A stretch of DNA of 64,000 bases, taken from positions 2,666,001 to 2,730,000 of the forward strand of contig NZ_CP050855.1 of assembly GCF_000821185.2 (NCBI RefSeq), given 5' to 3'. Made by a program: the position numbers and the translations under genes. The DNA is from Serratia symbiotica. Its GTDB lineage: Bacteria > Pseudomonadota > Gammaproteobacteria > Enterobacterales > Enterobacteriaceae. Positions 1-12,386 of the stretch are shown here, piece after piece. The notes under the pieces were generated by a model. That model did no database searches. It saw nothing but the letters and a program-made list of their open reading frames with translations, and was not told where the DNA came from. Each line of letters opens with the position of its first letter. The first letter of the stretch is position 1.

Positions 1-133
1 GGGTGTCAGCGCCTGGGAATTAATGAACCTCATCCCTGAGGTTCAGCCTGCGGCGCAGCGCAAGCGCGGTTCAAATCGGTTCCCGACCGATTCGTCGCTG
101 CGTTACCGCCTTACTGCAACTTGAATTATTTAC
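1..133 (+). repeat. ERIC-like repeat, truncated by window start
   Basis: The stretch carries the core GGTGTCAGCGCCTGGG, the CCTCATCCCTGAGG palindrome, the AATCGGTTCCCGACCGATT palindrome and an end reading CAACTTGAATTATTTA. The same modules recur near 14679, 22744, 38041 and 62521. The block CAGTGACTGGGGTGAG seen in sister copies resembles the ERIC (intergenic repeat unit) consensus as I remember it. Confidence 0.7.
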
Positions 134-134
134 A

Positions 135-216
135 AGCTATCCCACCCGGCTATTTTTTTGCCATTTTGGCCCTGGGCAGTGCTCACCTTCCTTACGTACT
201 GCGTGTAGGCTAGGCT
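135..216 (-). repeat. Family A MITE-like repeat, partial copy
   Basis: It contains CTATCCCACCCGGCTATTTT and CCATTTTGGCCCTGGGCAGT, which match one end of the family A element seen complete at 7786, 11281, 15351 and 22555. It abuts an IS66 transposase fragment, so only part of the element remains or it inserted into that fragment. Confidence 0.6.
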
Positions 217-370
217 TGTTGAACCCACAAACAACCAATTCTTTCGCCCCACAGCCACCGGGCGGATCGCATTCTCTATCCAGTTGTTATCTATTGGCAT
301 CAGAGCGTTGTCCAGATAACGCAGCAGGGCAGGACAGCGTTTGAGTGTGTGCTCAACGCCTTGTAAATCC
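217..370 (-). pseudogene. IS66-family transposase (TnpC) C-terminal fragment
   Basis: The minus-strand reading LRYLDNALMPIDNNWIENAI followed by RPVAVGRKNWLFVGS is the hallmark C-terminal block of IS66-family DDE transposases (PIDNNxxEN...IRPxAxGRKNWLF). About 45-50 codons survive of a protein that normally exceeds 500 residues. The reading then runs straight into family A repeat sequence, giving a chimeric tail. No IS66 partner genes (tnpA, tnpB) or inverted repeats are visible nearby, so it is a dead remnant. Confidence 0.75.
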
Positions 371-667
371 CCGACCCTGCTGGAGTTCGGGCGGGCTAGA
401 CCTCGCGAGGATAAGAGCAAGGAGGCCATGTTGTCAGGGCTGTGTTTTTTAAACCATGTGAGTTGGCGGAACGCTTACCATTGAAGATGGAAAACTTGTT
501 GTCACAGCAATCAGGGTAGGCCATCTACAAAAATTTGGTGATGCCGCTCATTAGTGGAACGTGTATTTTTCTATGCAAGCACCAATGACTCTTTCATGCA
601 ACTCAACGGAACGCAAGAAGCAGGGGGTCTTAAGGGCCAACCTTTTGATTCCGAGTTCTCCCGGCAC
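371..667. other. Intergenic stretch, no gene recognised
   Basis: Between the IS66 remnant and the end of fecE I see only short broken reading frames on both strands. I could not assign any of them to a family; it is probably further eroded insertion-sequence or gene debris. Confidence 0.5.
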
Positions 668-1441
668 CTATAACACGATGCACATAGGGCGTCCTGAAAC
701 CGGGTCCGGGTGAACCTCCGCCTTAATTGCAAAGACCTGTTGCAACAGCGCAGGAGTCATCACCTGTTCCGGCGTACCGCTGGCCACCACGCAGCCTGCG
801 GACATCAGAACCAAATGGTCACAGTAACGGCTGGCCTGATTAAGATCGTGCAACACTGCGACCACGGTTCTGCCCTGCTGCTGTCGCTCACGTAACAGGG
901 CCATCAGCTCGATTTGATGATTGATATCCAGCCAGGTCGTTGGCTCGTCAAGCAGTAGCAGCGGGGTATCCTGCGCCAGCGCCATGGCAAGAAATGCCCG
1001 CTGACGCTGCCCCCCGGAGAGCTTGCACACCTGCTGAGTGGCCAACTGAGCGATCTGCGTCTGTTCCATGGCCGCCTGCACCCGTTGGCGATCCAAGGTT
1101 CCCATACGGCCAAATAGATTTAGCCACGGGCTACGCCCATAGCCAACCAGTTCCTGCACGCTCACGCCTTCGGGAACCAGATGTTGCTGTGGCAATAGCG
1201 CCAGACGCTGACCCAGTTGGCGAGCTGACAGAGAGGCCAGATCCTCGTTCCCCAACAGAACCTCTCCACCCTGCGGGGTGAGCAGCCGGGCACAGCAGCG
1301 TAGCAGTGTTGATTTGCCGCAACCGTTAGGGCCAAGCAAAGCGGTGATACGCCCTGCGGGCAAGGCAAGGGAAAGAGATTGCAGAACGGGCTTATTGGTA
1401 TATCCAGCACTCAGCCCGGTAAGGATCAGTGGCATCATCAA
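668..1441 (-). CDS. fecE: Ferric-citrate ABC importer, ATP-binding protein FecE
   Basis: FecE is the cytoplasmic ATPase that powers ferric dicitrate import through the FecCD permease. The 257-residue protein has Walker A GPNGCGKST at about 37-45, the signature LSGGQRQR at 141-148, Walker B LLLLDEP at 161-167 and a switch histidine at 198 (VLHDLNQASRYCD). Length and sequence match E. coli FecE closely, including the end VSGRPMC. The start is one of three consecutive ATG codons (MMMP) that overlap the fecD stop, so translation is coupled. It is the last gene of fecABCDE; no clear terminator follows. Confidence 0.95.
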   Translation of the reverse strand: MMMPLILTGLSAGYTNKPVLQSLSLALPAGRITALLGPNGCGKSTLLRCCARLLTPQGGEVLLGNEDLASLSARQLGQRLALLPQQHLVPEGVSVQELVGYGRSPWLNLFGRMGTLDRQRVQAAMEQTQIAQLATQQVCKLSGGQRQRAFLAMALAQDTPLLLLDEPTTWLDINHQIELMALLRERQQQGRTVVAVLHDLNQASRYCDHLVLMSAGCVVASGTPEQVMTPALLQQVFAIKAEVHPDPVSGRPMCIVL

Positions 1442-2400
1442 CGGGTTCTCATTAAAAGCCAGAAAAAATAAGGGGCACCTATGATCGCCGTAAGGACGCC
1501 AGCGGGCAATTCCAGCGGAGGGTGCAGGGTACGCGCCAGTAAATCGGCCAGCAGTAGCAACAATGCCCCGATCAGCATGGCTCCGGGGATAAGCCAGTGA
1601 TGACGCCCTCCCACCAGGCGACGGGTCAGGTGCGGTGCCAGCAGGCCAATAAAGCTTAGCGGGCCGCAGAGCGCTACGCTGATAGCTGCCAGTGCCAACG
1701 CCAGCAGCAGGATAAGCTGTTGAGCATGTCGCACGTTAATCCCGAGGGTAGTAGCCTGCTCCTCTCCCAGCGCCAGCAGATCCAACGGACGGCACAGCAG
1801 CAAACTGAGTGGTAGCAGCAGCAACAGCCAAGGGAGGGCGACATACACAAAGGCCCAGCCACGCCCCCACAGGCTGCCGGTGAGCCACATTAATGCCTGA
1901 TTGATCTCCAGCGGATGTGACAGCATCAAATAATCGGTGATGCTGGCATACAGCGCAGTCAAGGCAATACCCAGCAGTGCCAGGCGTAGGGGGGCGCTGT
2001 TGCCTGCGGCCAGCCGCAACAGAGCAAAGGCCAGCAGTGCGCCAATAAAGGCCAGCAGTGGCAGCCACATTACTGACAGGCCAGGGAACAGCATGAGCGC
2101 GCCGATCGACATCAGCCCGGCGGCATGATTAACGCCGAGGATCTCTGGCGAGGCGAGCGGATTGCCGATAACCCCTTGCACCAGCACCCCAGAGAGCGCC
2201 AGCGCGGCCCCCACCAGCAGTGCCAACAAGATGCGCGGCAGGCGGTACTCCACTAAAGCAAAGTAGTGGCTGTCGGCAGGCTGTAACGCCCGATGCAGGT
2301 CGGCGAAGCTCAGGGTCTCACTGCCGTAGCGCACTGACAGCAACAGGACGAGGGCTACCAACATCAACAGGATAGCCAGCGTCAAGGCGGGTTTCTTCAC
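1438..2400 (-). CDS. fecD: Ferric-citrate ABC importer, permease FecD
   Basis: FecD is one half of the inner-membrane channel (FecCD family of iron-siderophore permeases) that receives ferric citrate from FecB. The sequence is highly hydrophobic throughout, with repeated Leu/Ala-rich membrane segments, the GNPLASPEILGVNHAAGL block near residue 75-95 and a C-terminal LPAGVLTAIIGAPYFFWLL segment typical of the family. I start it at the GTG at 2400: it overlaps the fecC stop as GTGA and has GGAGG five bases upstream, giving 320 residues against 318 in E. coli. An in-frame ATG upstream would extend it into fecC and has no ribosome site. Confidence 0.93.
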   Translation of the reverse strand: MKKPALTLAILLMLVALVLLLSVRYGSETLSFADLHRALQPADSHYFALVEYRLPRILLALLVGAALALSGVLVQGVIGNPLASPEILGVNHAAGLMSIGALMLFPGLSVMWLPLLAFIGALLAFALLRLAAGNSAPLRLALLGIALTALYASITDYLMLSHPLEINQALMWLTGSLWGRGWAFVYVALPWLLLLLPLSLLLCRPLDLLALGEEQATTLGINVRHAQQLILLLALALAAISVALCGPLSFIGLLAPHLTRRLVGGRHHWLIPGAMLIGALLLLLADLLARTLHPPLELPAGVLTAIIGAPYFFWLLMRTR

Positions 2401-3392
2401 GTACGCCTCCTGACCAGCCAGATAAAACAAGGTGCTCCGATCAGCGCCAGCATCGCGCCGGCGGGGAGTTCCGCAGGAAAAGCAACCGCGCGCGCCAGTA
2501 GGTCTGCCAGTAGCATCAGCACTGCGCCAAACAGCATACCGATAGGTAGCATGAGGCGCAGATCGTTGCCGATCCAGGCGCGTGCCATATGCGGCACCAG
2601 CAGGCCAAGAAAAGCCACCGGCCCAGCAACGCTCACGCAGCTTCCCACCAGCAGAACCACCACCAGGTTGACCAGCAGGCGTAGCTGCCCCAGGCGAATG
2701 CCGAGGGTACGAGCGCTGTCATCGCTTAGCTGTAGCAGGTTCAGACGGCTGGCGAACAACCAGGCCAGCGGTAGCAGCAGGATGCTGAAGGGTAGCAACT
2801 GCCAGAACTCACGCCAGCGCACATGGGCGATCCCTCCTGCCAGCCAGTGAAATATGCCCCAGGCGTGGTCTTCCGCCAACAGCAAGGTGGCACGCGTCAG
2901 CGCCGCGCATAAGGCAGACACTGCCACCCCGCCGAGGATAAGGCGGCTGCGATCGCCAGCGGTATCCCATCCCCTGCCCAGCAGCATCACCACACCCCAG
3001 CTTAGGCCGCCGCCCATCGCCGCCAGCAGTGCGATGCTGTATCCCGCTACCCATGACGGATCGAAGGCGCTGGTGACAACCATCGCCAGTGATGCACCAG
3101 CGTTGATGCCCAGCAGTGACGGGGAAGCTAACGGGTTACGCGTCAGCGTTTGCAGCAGGCAACCCGCTACTGCCAGGCTGGCACCCAGCAGTATCGCCAC
3201 CAGGCTGCGCGGCAGACGCAAATTAAGTACCAGCGCCTGCGACAAAACGCTAACCTTGCCCGGCAGTAGCGCGGAGATAGCTTGCCAGGAACCGATCGGC
3301 ACTGGCGACCAACTGAACAGTGACAGCCAGAAGATCCCAGCCAACAGGGCAAGCGGCCCCCCCCAGGCGATAAGCGGTCTGCCAGACATCAT
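2397..3392 (-). CDS. fecC: Ferric-citrate ABC importer, permease FecC
   Basis: FecC pairs with FecD to form the ferric-citrate permease in the inner membrane. About 331 residues with multiple hydrophobic segments; NPLASPSLLGINAGASLAM (near 85-105) and AGPVAFLGLLVPHMAR are family blocks, and the C-terminus LPAGAMLALIGAPCFIWLV mirrors FecD, consistent with the internal relationship of the two permeases. The start ATG at 3392 overlaps the fecB stop in an ATGA arrangement; the frame is open further upstream but would lie inside fecB. No lesion is visible. Confidence 0.93.
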   Translation of the reverse strand: MMSGRPLIAWGGPLALLAGIFWLSLFSWSPVPIGSWQAISALLPGKVSVLSQALVLNLRLPRSLVAILLGASLAVAGCLLQTLTRNPLASPSLLGINAGASLAMVVTSAFDPSWVAGYSIALLAAMGGGLSWGVVMLLGRGWDTAGDRSRLILGGVAVSALCAALTRATLLLAEDHAWGIFHWLAGGIAHVRWREFWQLLPFSILLLPLAWLFASRLNLLQLSDDSARTLGIRLGQLRLLVNLVVVLLVGSCVSVAGPVAFLGLLVPHMARAWIGNDLRLMLPIGMLFGAVLMLLADLLARAVAFPAELPAGAMLALIGAPCFIWLVRRRT

Positions 3393-4294
3393 TGTGCCGG
3401 GGGCACCGGCCGGTGATGAAGGATAGCCACCAGGTCTGAGGCAATGTGCTCGGCGGCAAATATCCCGCGCATCCGTGCCCAACTATTGCTATCAACCACA
3501 GCGACCTGATTGTTCTGCGCCGCCGTCAGCATCTGCCACAGCGGATCTTGCTGCCAGTCGCGAACGATACTCTGTGGTCGGTAGTGAGCCACGATCAGCC
3601 AGTCTGGGTTGATCGCCAGCAACTGCTCAAGACTGATACTGGAGAGCGCCGCCTGATTGATCGGCGCAGAAACCGCCATGCCCAGCGCCGTCAGTACACT
3701 GCCGGTATAGGATCCACGGCTGTGTAAGTTGAACTGCTGTTCGCGCGAGGTGCCAAACACCACCTTCAGCCCTTTAGGCAGTTGGCTGGCAAACTGTTGT
3801 ATCCGCTGACGGTGCAGCGCCAGGCGCTGTTGCATTTCAGTGTTTTTACCCAGAACCTTTCCAATGACCGCTGCCGATTGCAGATCCTGTTCGTAGGTTT
3901 CATTCCGTGATTTCAGCATCAAAGTAGGGGCAATGCTGGACAGTTGACGATAAATACCTGCGTGTCGGGCGCTATCGGCAATAATCAGATCCGGTTTCAA
4001 CGCCGCGATGGTTTCCAGAGCGGGCTGAGCGCGGGTACCAACAGACTGCCACGGCTTTAGATGGTCGCGCACCGCGGGCAGAATACGTTTCGGGTCGTTA
4101 TCGTCCGCTACACCTATCGGGCTGACCCCGGCCGCCGCCAACGCATCAACAAAGGAGAGTTCCAGAACTACTACGCGGCCAGGGGGACGTTCGAGAGTAA
4201 AATCCCCGTTACTGTCCTGAACCGATATCGCCTGTGCGATGGAAAACCCCGGCAGCAGAACGCTGAGCAGGACGCAGATAAAACGTGTGAACAT
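3389..4294 (-). CDS. fecB: Ferric-citrate periplasmic binding protein FecB
   Basis: FecB captures ferric citrate in the periplasm after passage through FecA and hands it to FecCD. The start at 4294 is chosen because GGAGAGGG sits just upstream and the product opens with a signal peptide, MFTRFICVLLSVLLPGFSIA, with probable cleavage after AQA. The mature part has the TroA/BtuF-type fold signature (RVVVLELSFVDALAAAGV...KPDLIIADSARHAGIYRQL). About 301 residues, as in E. coli (300). It follows fecA by 67 bp and is coupled to fecC. Confidence 0.94.
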   Translation of the reverse strand: MFTRFICVLLSVLLPGFSIAQAISVQDSNGDFTLERPPGRVVVLELSFVDALAAAGVSPIGVADDNDPKRILPAVRDHLKPWQSVGTRAQPALETIAALKPDLIIADSARHAGIYRQLSSIAPTLMLKSRNETYEQDLQSAAVIGKVLGKNTEMQQRLALHRQRIQQFASQLPKGLKVVFGTSREQQFNLHSRGSYTGSVLTALGMAVSAPINQAALSSISLEQLLAINPDWLIVAHYRPQSIVRDWQQDPLWQMLTAAQNNQVAVVDSNSWARMRGIFAAEHIASDLVAILHHRPVPPAQ

Positions 4295-4361
4295 GCCCTC
4301 TCCATGTGATAAAAAAACAGCAAAATAGGCCACCAAAGGCAGCCTCCCTGCACATAGGGTA

Positions 4362-6725
4362 TCAGAACTTCAGTGAACCTTGCAGGTAAACCGAGCGCGG
4401 CTGACCGACATAGATCCCCTTATTGTTATCGTCATAGGCTCGGGTGAAGTACTCATGGTCAAAGATGTTTTTCACGCCGATGGCCAGATTGAGGTTGGCA
4501 TACTGTGGGCCGAAATCGTAGTTGGCGCGCGCCCCCCAAAGCATAAAACCTGGGATGCGACCTGTTCTACCATCGGCGCTTTCCTCAACGGTGTTGGCGT
4601 TGTTAGCAAACTGCGCGGACTGGTATTCACCGTTGAGGTTAAGAGTCCAACTACCGGTGCGATAATCCATGCCCATCGTACCTTTATGTTTGGGTGAAAA
4701 AGGCACCTGGTTGCCATGGTAGCCACCCTGTTCACGGATGACTGCATTGACGTAAGCATAACTGGTGGTAACTGAGAAGTTCTCAAGTGAGGGTGAAAGG
4801 TCGCCCAAGTCATAACGCAGCTTGGTTTCCAGCCCGGTATGGCGGGTTTTTCCGCGTGCTGTCACGCTGTCAGTAACCTGATTGGCGTCATACTGATTGC
4901 TGAAGTTGATCAAAAATAGTCCGGCTTCGGCCTGCAACACCTGATTATCAAAACGGGTACCCAGCTCCCAGGTACGCGCTTTTTCCGGCTCTACACTGCC
5001 GCTACCAACCGCTTTACCTATCTGGCTGTACTGCACGGTGCCGAATGAACCTTCGGTATTGACATACAGGTTCCAAGCGTCATTCAGATGGTAGAGCAGG
5101 TTAAACGCGGGCAGCGGCGCACTATAGCCAATCTCCTGCCTTTTACCCTTGATAAAGTTGTTCTGATAAGACTGGATACGCTCGTAGCGCATACCTGGCG
5201 TCAGTGTCCAGTTACCCACGTCAATACGGTCGTCAATGTACCAAGCGTGGGCCTGGGTGCCGGACTGGGTGTCACGATCATACGGGCTGTTGCTGGTGGG
5301 CAGTTTTCCGCTGCTGGCCAGGCTGGTGTAACGCAACTCGTGAGAAGATTCACTGACATACCGGTAACCCACACCGACCTCATGAGCGGTTTCCCCTAGA
5401 GTGAAACTCTGGCTGTAATGTGGTTCGACGCCACGCACCCAATATTCACGCGGTGAGAGAGTCAGGTTTTTGCCCTGATCCAAGTAGCCGCTACGCAAGG
5501 TATTGGTGTAGAAGGTCAAAATATTGAACTTGTGCTGGCTATCAGGCTGGAACTGATAGCCAAGACTGGCCAGTTTACGACGGCCCCAGAACTCATCATA
5601 AGGACGGGTTGACTGGAAACGATCGGCATTGTAATTCGCCCGCGACAGGCCACCGGGCATCTGCGCACGGCCTTCATAATATTGCAGCAAACTACTGAAG
5701 GTGTGAACATCGTTCGGGGCGTAGCGGGTTTTCAGTATCACATCGTCGATTTTTGTCGCGCTGTGCTCGCGCCAGTCGCTGCCACGAGTACCGGAGTAAA
5801 GCAGCGCCGCCCCAAGACCATTGTTGGCGGTGCCGCCAATCAGCAGGTTGCCACTCCCCTTAGGGTGATTCTGGCTAGAGGTGGGCGACAGCAAGCCTTG
5901 CATTGCGGCTTCAATAGCAAAATCTTTCGGGATCGCGCGGGTAACAAAATTGACCACGCCGCCTACGCTTTGTGGCCCATAGCGAACTGCGCCGCCGCCG
6001 CGCACCACGTCTACCGCGTCCATATTACCCAATGAAGCCGGGGCAAAGGATAGCTGTGGCTGGCCGTAAGGCGCATAAGGTACCGGAATGCCGTCCATCA
6101 GCACGGTAGATCGGCTGGCAAGACGGGGATTAAGGCCACGAATACCAAAATTCATCGCCATATCATGGCTGCCGGTGCCGTTATTTTCCGGAGCATTCAC
6201 ACCGGGAATACGGTTCAGTGCTTCACGAACGCTGCTGGCCCCGGTTTTGACAAAATCTTCACGGCGCAGTACATCGCGCGCTCCGGCATGTTCGAAAACA
6301 TCATTTTCCTGGGCATCGGCCAGCCAGTCACCCACTACTGTAAGGGTGTCAGAGGCGGCGACCGCCGGTAACACCTCAAGAGTAAACGCATGGTTTCCTA
6401 GGCGTTTTGCCTGCATTCCACTGCCGTCGAGCAGAGCGTTCAAGCCCCGTTCAACGGAGTAGTTACCGTTCAACCCCGGACTGGTTTTGCCATGGACCAC
6501 TGACGCATCTAGCGACAGGGCGATGCCGGAGGTGGTGGCAAATTGGTTGAGCGCACTCTCCAGATCACCAGGGGCGATACGGTAATTTAACGCCCTATCC
6601 TGGGTCACCGCTACCGCCATTGCGGGGGCTAAGAGGGCTAGCGGAGCAAAGGTACAGTGAATAGCCAAAGCTAAAGGTGTTGTTTTGCTAAAAACGCGCT
6701 GAAGACGCGTGCAAGAATCAGACAT
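4362..6725 (-). CDS. fecA: TonB-dependent ferric-citrate receptor FecA
   Basis: FecA is the outer-membrane transporter for diferric dicitrate and the transmembrane signal source for FecR/FecI. I start it at 6725 ([12 protein letters not shown]), where GGAGA precedes the ATG; an ATG four codons earlier lacks a ribosome site. Visible in order: a long signal peptide, the N-terminal signalling (STN) domain ([20 protein letters not shown]), a TonB box DTLTVVGDW, a plug domain ([24 protein letters not shown]...[13 protein letters not shown]) and a 22-strand-type barrel ending YLQGSLKF with the terminal aromatic residue needed for outer-membrane insertion. About 787 residues, slightly longer than E. 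coli FecA (774). The gene looks intact although fecR is destroyed. Confidence 0.96.
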   Translation of the reverse strand: MSDSCTRLQRVFSKTTPLALAIHCTFAPLALLAPAMAVAVTQDRALNYRIAPGDLESALNQFATTSGIALSLDASVVHGKTSPGLNGNYSVERGLNALLDGSGMQAKRLGNHAFTLEVLPAVAASDTLTVVGDWLADAQENDVFEHAGARDVLRREDFVKTGASSVREALNRIPGVNAPENNGTGSHDMAMNFGIRGLNPRLASRSTVLMDGIPVPYAPYGQPQLSFAPASLGNMDAVDVVRGGGAVRYGPQSVGGVVNFVTRAIPKDFAIEAAMQGLLSPTSSQNHPKGSGNLLIGGTANNGLGAALLYSGTRGSDWREHSATKIDDVILKTRYAPNDVHTFSSLLQYYEGRAQMPGGLSRANYNADRFQSTRPYDEFWGRRKLASLGYQFQPDSQHKFNILTFYTNTLRSGYLDQGKNLTLSPREYWVRGVEPHYSQSFTLGETAHEVGVGYRYVSESSHELRYTSLASSGKLPTSNSPYDRDTQSGTQAHAWYIDDRIDVGNWTLTPGMRYERIQSYQNNFIKGKRQEIGYSAPLPAFNLLYHLNDAWNLYVNTEGSFGTVQYSQIGKAVGSGSVEPEKARTWELGTRFDNQVLQAEAGLFLINFSNQYDANQVTDSVTARGKTRHTGLETKLRYDLGDLSPSLENFSVTTSYAYVNAVIREQGGYHGNQVPFSPKHKGTMGMDYRTGSWTLNLNGEYQSAQFANNANTVEESADGRTGRIPGFMLWGARANYDFGPQYANLNLAIGVKNIFDHEYFTRAYDDNNKGIYVGQPRSVYLQGSLKF

Positions 6726-6790
6726 GATAGTCTCCATTTATTGACAGGATATTTAGAACCTCTCCATCAGGTTCTTATGTTCTCTGTCTA

Positions 6791-6823
6791 AGGAGTCGAA
6801 TGAGGAGATGAAAAGGGACAATA
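6791..6823 (-). promoter_or_regulatory. Possible FecI-type fecA promoter
   Basis: On the minus strand this reads ATTGTCCCTTTTCATCTCC, then TCATTCGACTCC. It resembles the E. coli fecA promoter (TTGTCCTTTT...GTTCGACTC) recognised by FecI, as I remember that sequence. It lies about 70-100 bp upstream of the fecA start. Confidence 0.45.
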
Positions 6824-6825
6824 GG

Positions 6826-6845
6826 AATGAGAATTTTTATCATTT
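6826..6845. promoter_or_regulatory. Fur box upstream of fecA
   Basis: AATGAGAATTTTTATCATTT is very close to the classical Fur-box form AATGAGAATNNTTATCATT. It lies next to the putative FecI-type promoter, so ferric-Fur would repress fecABCDE directly when iron is plentiful. Confidence 0.7.
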
Positions 6846-6872
6846 TTATTTATTTTTTTTATTCACACCTAC

Positions 6873-7088
6873 CTAGTAACGGTTAAACGTCGGTATTGGG
6901 ATGGTCAGCGTTTGGGCTAAAACCATCAGCAGGCGATCGGTGTGGTGCAATGGCCAATAGGTAAGTCTGCCATATCGTCGATACAATCCAGCAGTCTGGG
7001 GCGATAGTGTGGTGGCATGGCATCACCCACGCAGGATGGCAAACCAGATTGCGGCCATTTTCCGCGCCTGGTGCTGTTGTTCAGTCAT
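6873..7088 (-). pseudogene. fecR: fecR remnant, large internal deletion and frameshift
   Basis: In E. coli fecR lies between fecI and fecA and encodes the inner-membrane regulator that relays the FecA signal to FecI. Here an ATG overlapping the fecI stop (ATGA) opens MTEQQHQARKMAAIWFAILRG and then stops at 7023. Downstream, one frame reads YRPRLLDCIDDMADLPIG and another reads HTDRLLMVLAQTLTIPIP, followed by TFNRY and a stop at 6873. Both match the C-terminal part of FecR (RYRxGxLxCD...DTDxxLxxLAQTLP). About 215 bp remain of a gene near 950 bp, so most of the protein, including the transmembrane segment, is gone. Confidence 0.75.
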
Positions 7089-7624
7089 CCTGTTGGCCAT
7101 GATCCTGATTCTTGCCGCAGACGGAACAGCAGACAGTGTTCAGTGGCTTTCGCCATATACTTCTTCACTGAGCTGACCGATACCCTTAGCTGCACGGCAA
7201 CCTGCGCATAGGTCAGCCCCTCCAGTTGGGATAGCAGAAAGGCACACTGAACTTTGTCACCTAACCCATCAAGCATGACGTCAATCTGCTGTAGGGTTTC
7301 CAGCATGACATGCTGTAGTTCCGGTGATGGTATCTGCTGTTCCGGCAGATATTCCAGTGTTTCCTTTCCTCTCTGTTCCAGCATGTTGCGACGATAGAAG
7401 TCCACCATCACCCGCCGGGCAAGCGTGCAGAGAAACGATTTTGGTTCACGGATCTCCGGTGCACTGCCGCCAAGCAGCACGCGCATAAAGGTATCCTGTA
7501 CCAGATCCTCCGCGTCGGAGGCCGAACCTAACTTATGCTGTAGCCAAGACCTCAACCAGCGATGATGCGACTGATAAAGCGTGGAAAAACTGTCTACAGG
7601 GGCCTGCGTCGCGCTGATTGACAT
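7085..7624 (-). CDS. fecI: ECF sigma factor FecI
   Basis: FecI directs RNA polymerase to the fecA promoter when ferric citrate is sensed. The 179-residue protein has sigma region 2 at about 15-85 (SDAEDLVQDTFMRVLL and LCTLARRVMVDFYRR) and region 4 at about 115-165 (LSQLEGLTYAQVAVQLRVSVSSVKKYMAKA, a helix-turn-helix). The start ATG at 7624 has only a weak ribosome site. It overlaps the fecR remnant by ATGA. In E. coli, FecI activity needs the cytoplasmic N-terminal part of FecR, of which only about 21 residues are encoded here, so FecI may be intact but uncontrolled or inactive. Confidence 0.93.
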   Translation of the reverse strand: MSISATQAPVDSFSTLYQSHHRWLRSWLQHKLGSASDAEDLVQDTFMRVLLGGSAPEIREPKSFLCTLARRVMVDFYRRNMLEQRGKETLEYLPEQQIPSPELQHVMLETLQQIDVMLDGLGDKVQCAFLLSQLEGLTYAQVAVQLRVSVSSVKKYMAKATEHCLLFRLRQESGSWPTG

Positions 7625-7671
7625 AGAAAGTTACACTATCATCTGGCAGAAAATTAACAACACAAGAATAA

Positions 7672-7690
7672 ATAATAATAGTTATCATTT
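7672..7690. promoter_or_regulatory. Probable Fur box upstream of fecI
   Basis: The minus strand reads AAATGATAACTATTATTAT, an imperfect match to GATAATGATAATCATTATC. It lies about 50 bp upstream of the fecI start, where E. coli fecIR is also Fur-controlled. Confidence 0.55.
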
Positions 7691-7785
7691 CAATGTTAAT
7701 GAAATGCCCCTTCCTTGGACTTTCGCATGTCTCCCTTTTCGCTAATTAACCAGGTTTATCCCATAAAAAACGCCAGCCACCATAA

Positions 7786-7916
7786 GAGCCCATCCCATCA
7801 GGCTATTTTATTTGCCATTTTGACCCTGGGCAGTGCTCACCATCTTCAGGTACTCCCTGTACGCTGTGGGTATTGCGCGCTGTCCGTATCCAAACTGACT
7901 GCACTGGGATAGGCTC
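7786..7916 (-). repeat. Family A MITE-like element
   Basis: An element of 131 bp starting GAGCCCATCCCATCAGGC and ending CACTGGGATAGGCTC, so the ends are inverted repeats. It is flanked on both sides by TAA, which fits a 3-bp target duplication. It lies between fecI and eno, where the gene order leaves the E. coli arrangement. Confidence 0.75.
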
Positions 7917-7974
7917 TAAGTGACTGGCATTACGCCGCAGCGGGTTTTAAATTTAGCCGCCAATCAGGCTGTCA

Positions 7975-9336
<1,362 letters not shown>

Positions 9337-9351
9337 CTACCTACCGATAGG

Positions 9352-11280
<1,929 letters not shown>

Positions 11281-11423
11281 GCGCCTATCCCAGTGGGCGT
11301 ACATTGTTGCAACCAGTTTGGATCAGGACAGCGCAACAACCGCAGCGTACAGGGAGTCCGTAAGGAGGGTGAGCACGGCCCAGGGCCAAAATGGCAAATA
11401 AAATAGCCTTATGGGATAAGTTC
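11281..11423 (+). repeat. Family A MITE-like element
   Basis: 143 bp beginning GCGCCTATCCCAGTGGGCG and ending ATGGGATAAGTTC, flanked on both sides by TTA. The internal blocks AGGAGGGTGAGCAC, GGCCCAGGGCCAAAATGGCA and AATAAAATAGCC are shared with the copies at 15351 and 22555. It lies between mazG and pyrG. Confidence 0.8.
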
Positions 11424-11484
11424 TTAACCGTTTCAACTTGAATGGGCCTTGTCACCCATCAACATCGGGTACCGCGCCTGTGGA

Positions 11485-12267
11485 TCAGTTTTCTTGGCGT
11501 TTAACCTGTTGCCAAGCCGCTTCCTTTTGCTCTTGCGTAGCCTCTTCCAGGCGTAGCCCTTGCTGTCTGGTGATCTCTTCCACCTGGCGGAAACGCCGTT
11601 CGAACTTGCGATTCGCCACCTGCAAGGCGTTTTCAGCCTTATGGCCGAGGTGGCGCGCTAAGTTGACCGTGGCGAACAGCAGATCGCCAATCTCTTCCTC
11701 CAGTTTTTGCTCATCAACTACCGCCTGGCGGGCTTCATGCATCACCTCGTCGATCTCTTCATACACCTTGTCCAGCACGGGAGCTAAGGTGTTCCAGTCA
11801 AAGCCGACAGCAGCGCAGCGCTTTTGGATTTTGTGCGCTTTCATCAGCGCTGGCAGCGCCTGTGGGATATCGTCCAATGCCGAATACAGTGCCTTCTCGG
11901 CACGCTCATCGGCTTTCAGTTGCTCCCAACGCGCCGCCACGTTCTCGCTGTCGGCACCAAAAATGTGCGGATGACGGCGCTCCAGTTTGTCGCTGATAGC
12001 GTTGCACACTTCATCGAAATTGAACAACCCTTGTTCCTGCCCCATCTGGGCGTAAAATACCACCTGGAACAGCACGTCACCCAACTCGTCACGCAGGTCG
12101 GCGTAGTCCTGACGTTCAATGGCGTCCAGTACTTCGTAGGTCTCTTCCAGTGTATAAGGTGCGAGGGTGGCGAAGGTCTGCTGGCGATCCCATGAGCAAC
12201 CCGCCTGCGGGTGGCGCAGCGTTGTCATAATATTCAGCAGGCGTTGCAGCGGGGGAGATGAAGTCAT
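11485..12267 (-). CDS. mazG: Nucleoside triphosphate pyrophosphohydrolase MazG
   Basis: MazG hydrolyses (d)NTPs to the monophosphates plus pyrophosphate and is linked to ppGpp levels and nucleotide sanitation. The start MTSSPPLQRLLNIMTTLRHP at 12267 aligns with E. coli MazG; the frame is open for 30 codons upstream but without homology. Two MazG-fold repeats are present, each with the EExxE/ExxD metal motif (TLEETYEVLDAI...DLRDELGDVLFQVVF near 35-70 and VYEEIDEVMHEA...KLEEEIGDLLFATVN near 165-205). About 260 residues. It follows relA by 119 bp, without the mazEF pair found between them in E. coli. Confidence 0.94.
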   Translation of the reverse strand: MTSSPPLQRLLNIMTTLRHPQAGCSWDRQQTFATLAPYTLEETYEVLDAIERQDYADLRDELGDVLFQVVFYAQMGQEQGLFNFDEVCNAISDKLERRHPHIFGADSENVAARWEQLKADERAEKALYSALDDIPQALPALMKAHKIQKRCAAVGFDWNTLAPVLDKVYEEIDEVMHEARQAVVDEQKLEEEIGDLLFATVNLARHLGHKAENALQVANRKFERRFRQVEEITRQQGLRLEEATQEQKEAAWQQVKRQEN

Positions 12268-12386
12268 AGGAAAATCTCTGAGAATAAAAAAAGGATGGGC
12301 ACTCATTTCTGTACCCGCACAGTTTATTGCCAATCGCATCCAGGCGCTGGTAGCCAAAACGATACGATTCGAAAGGCACAGGGGAC

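Noticed and set aside
7715..7912. Small plus-strand ORF between fecI and eno
   Set aside because: Most of it is family A repeat sequence (CTATTTTATTTGCCATTTTG), so the frame is incidental.
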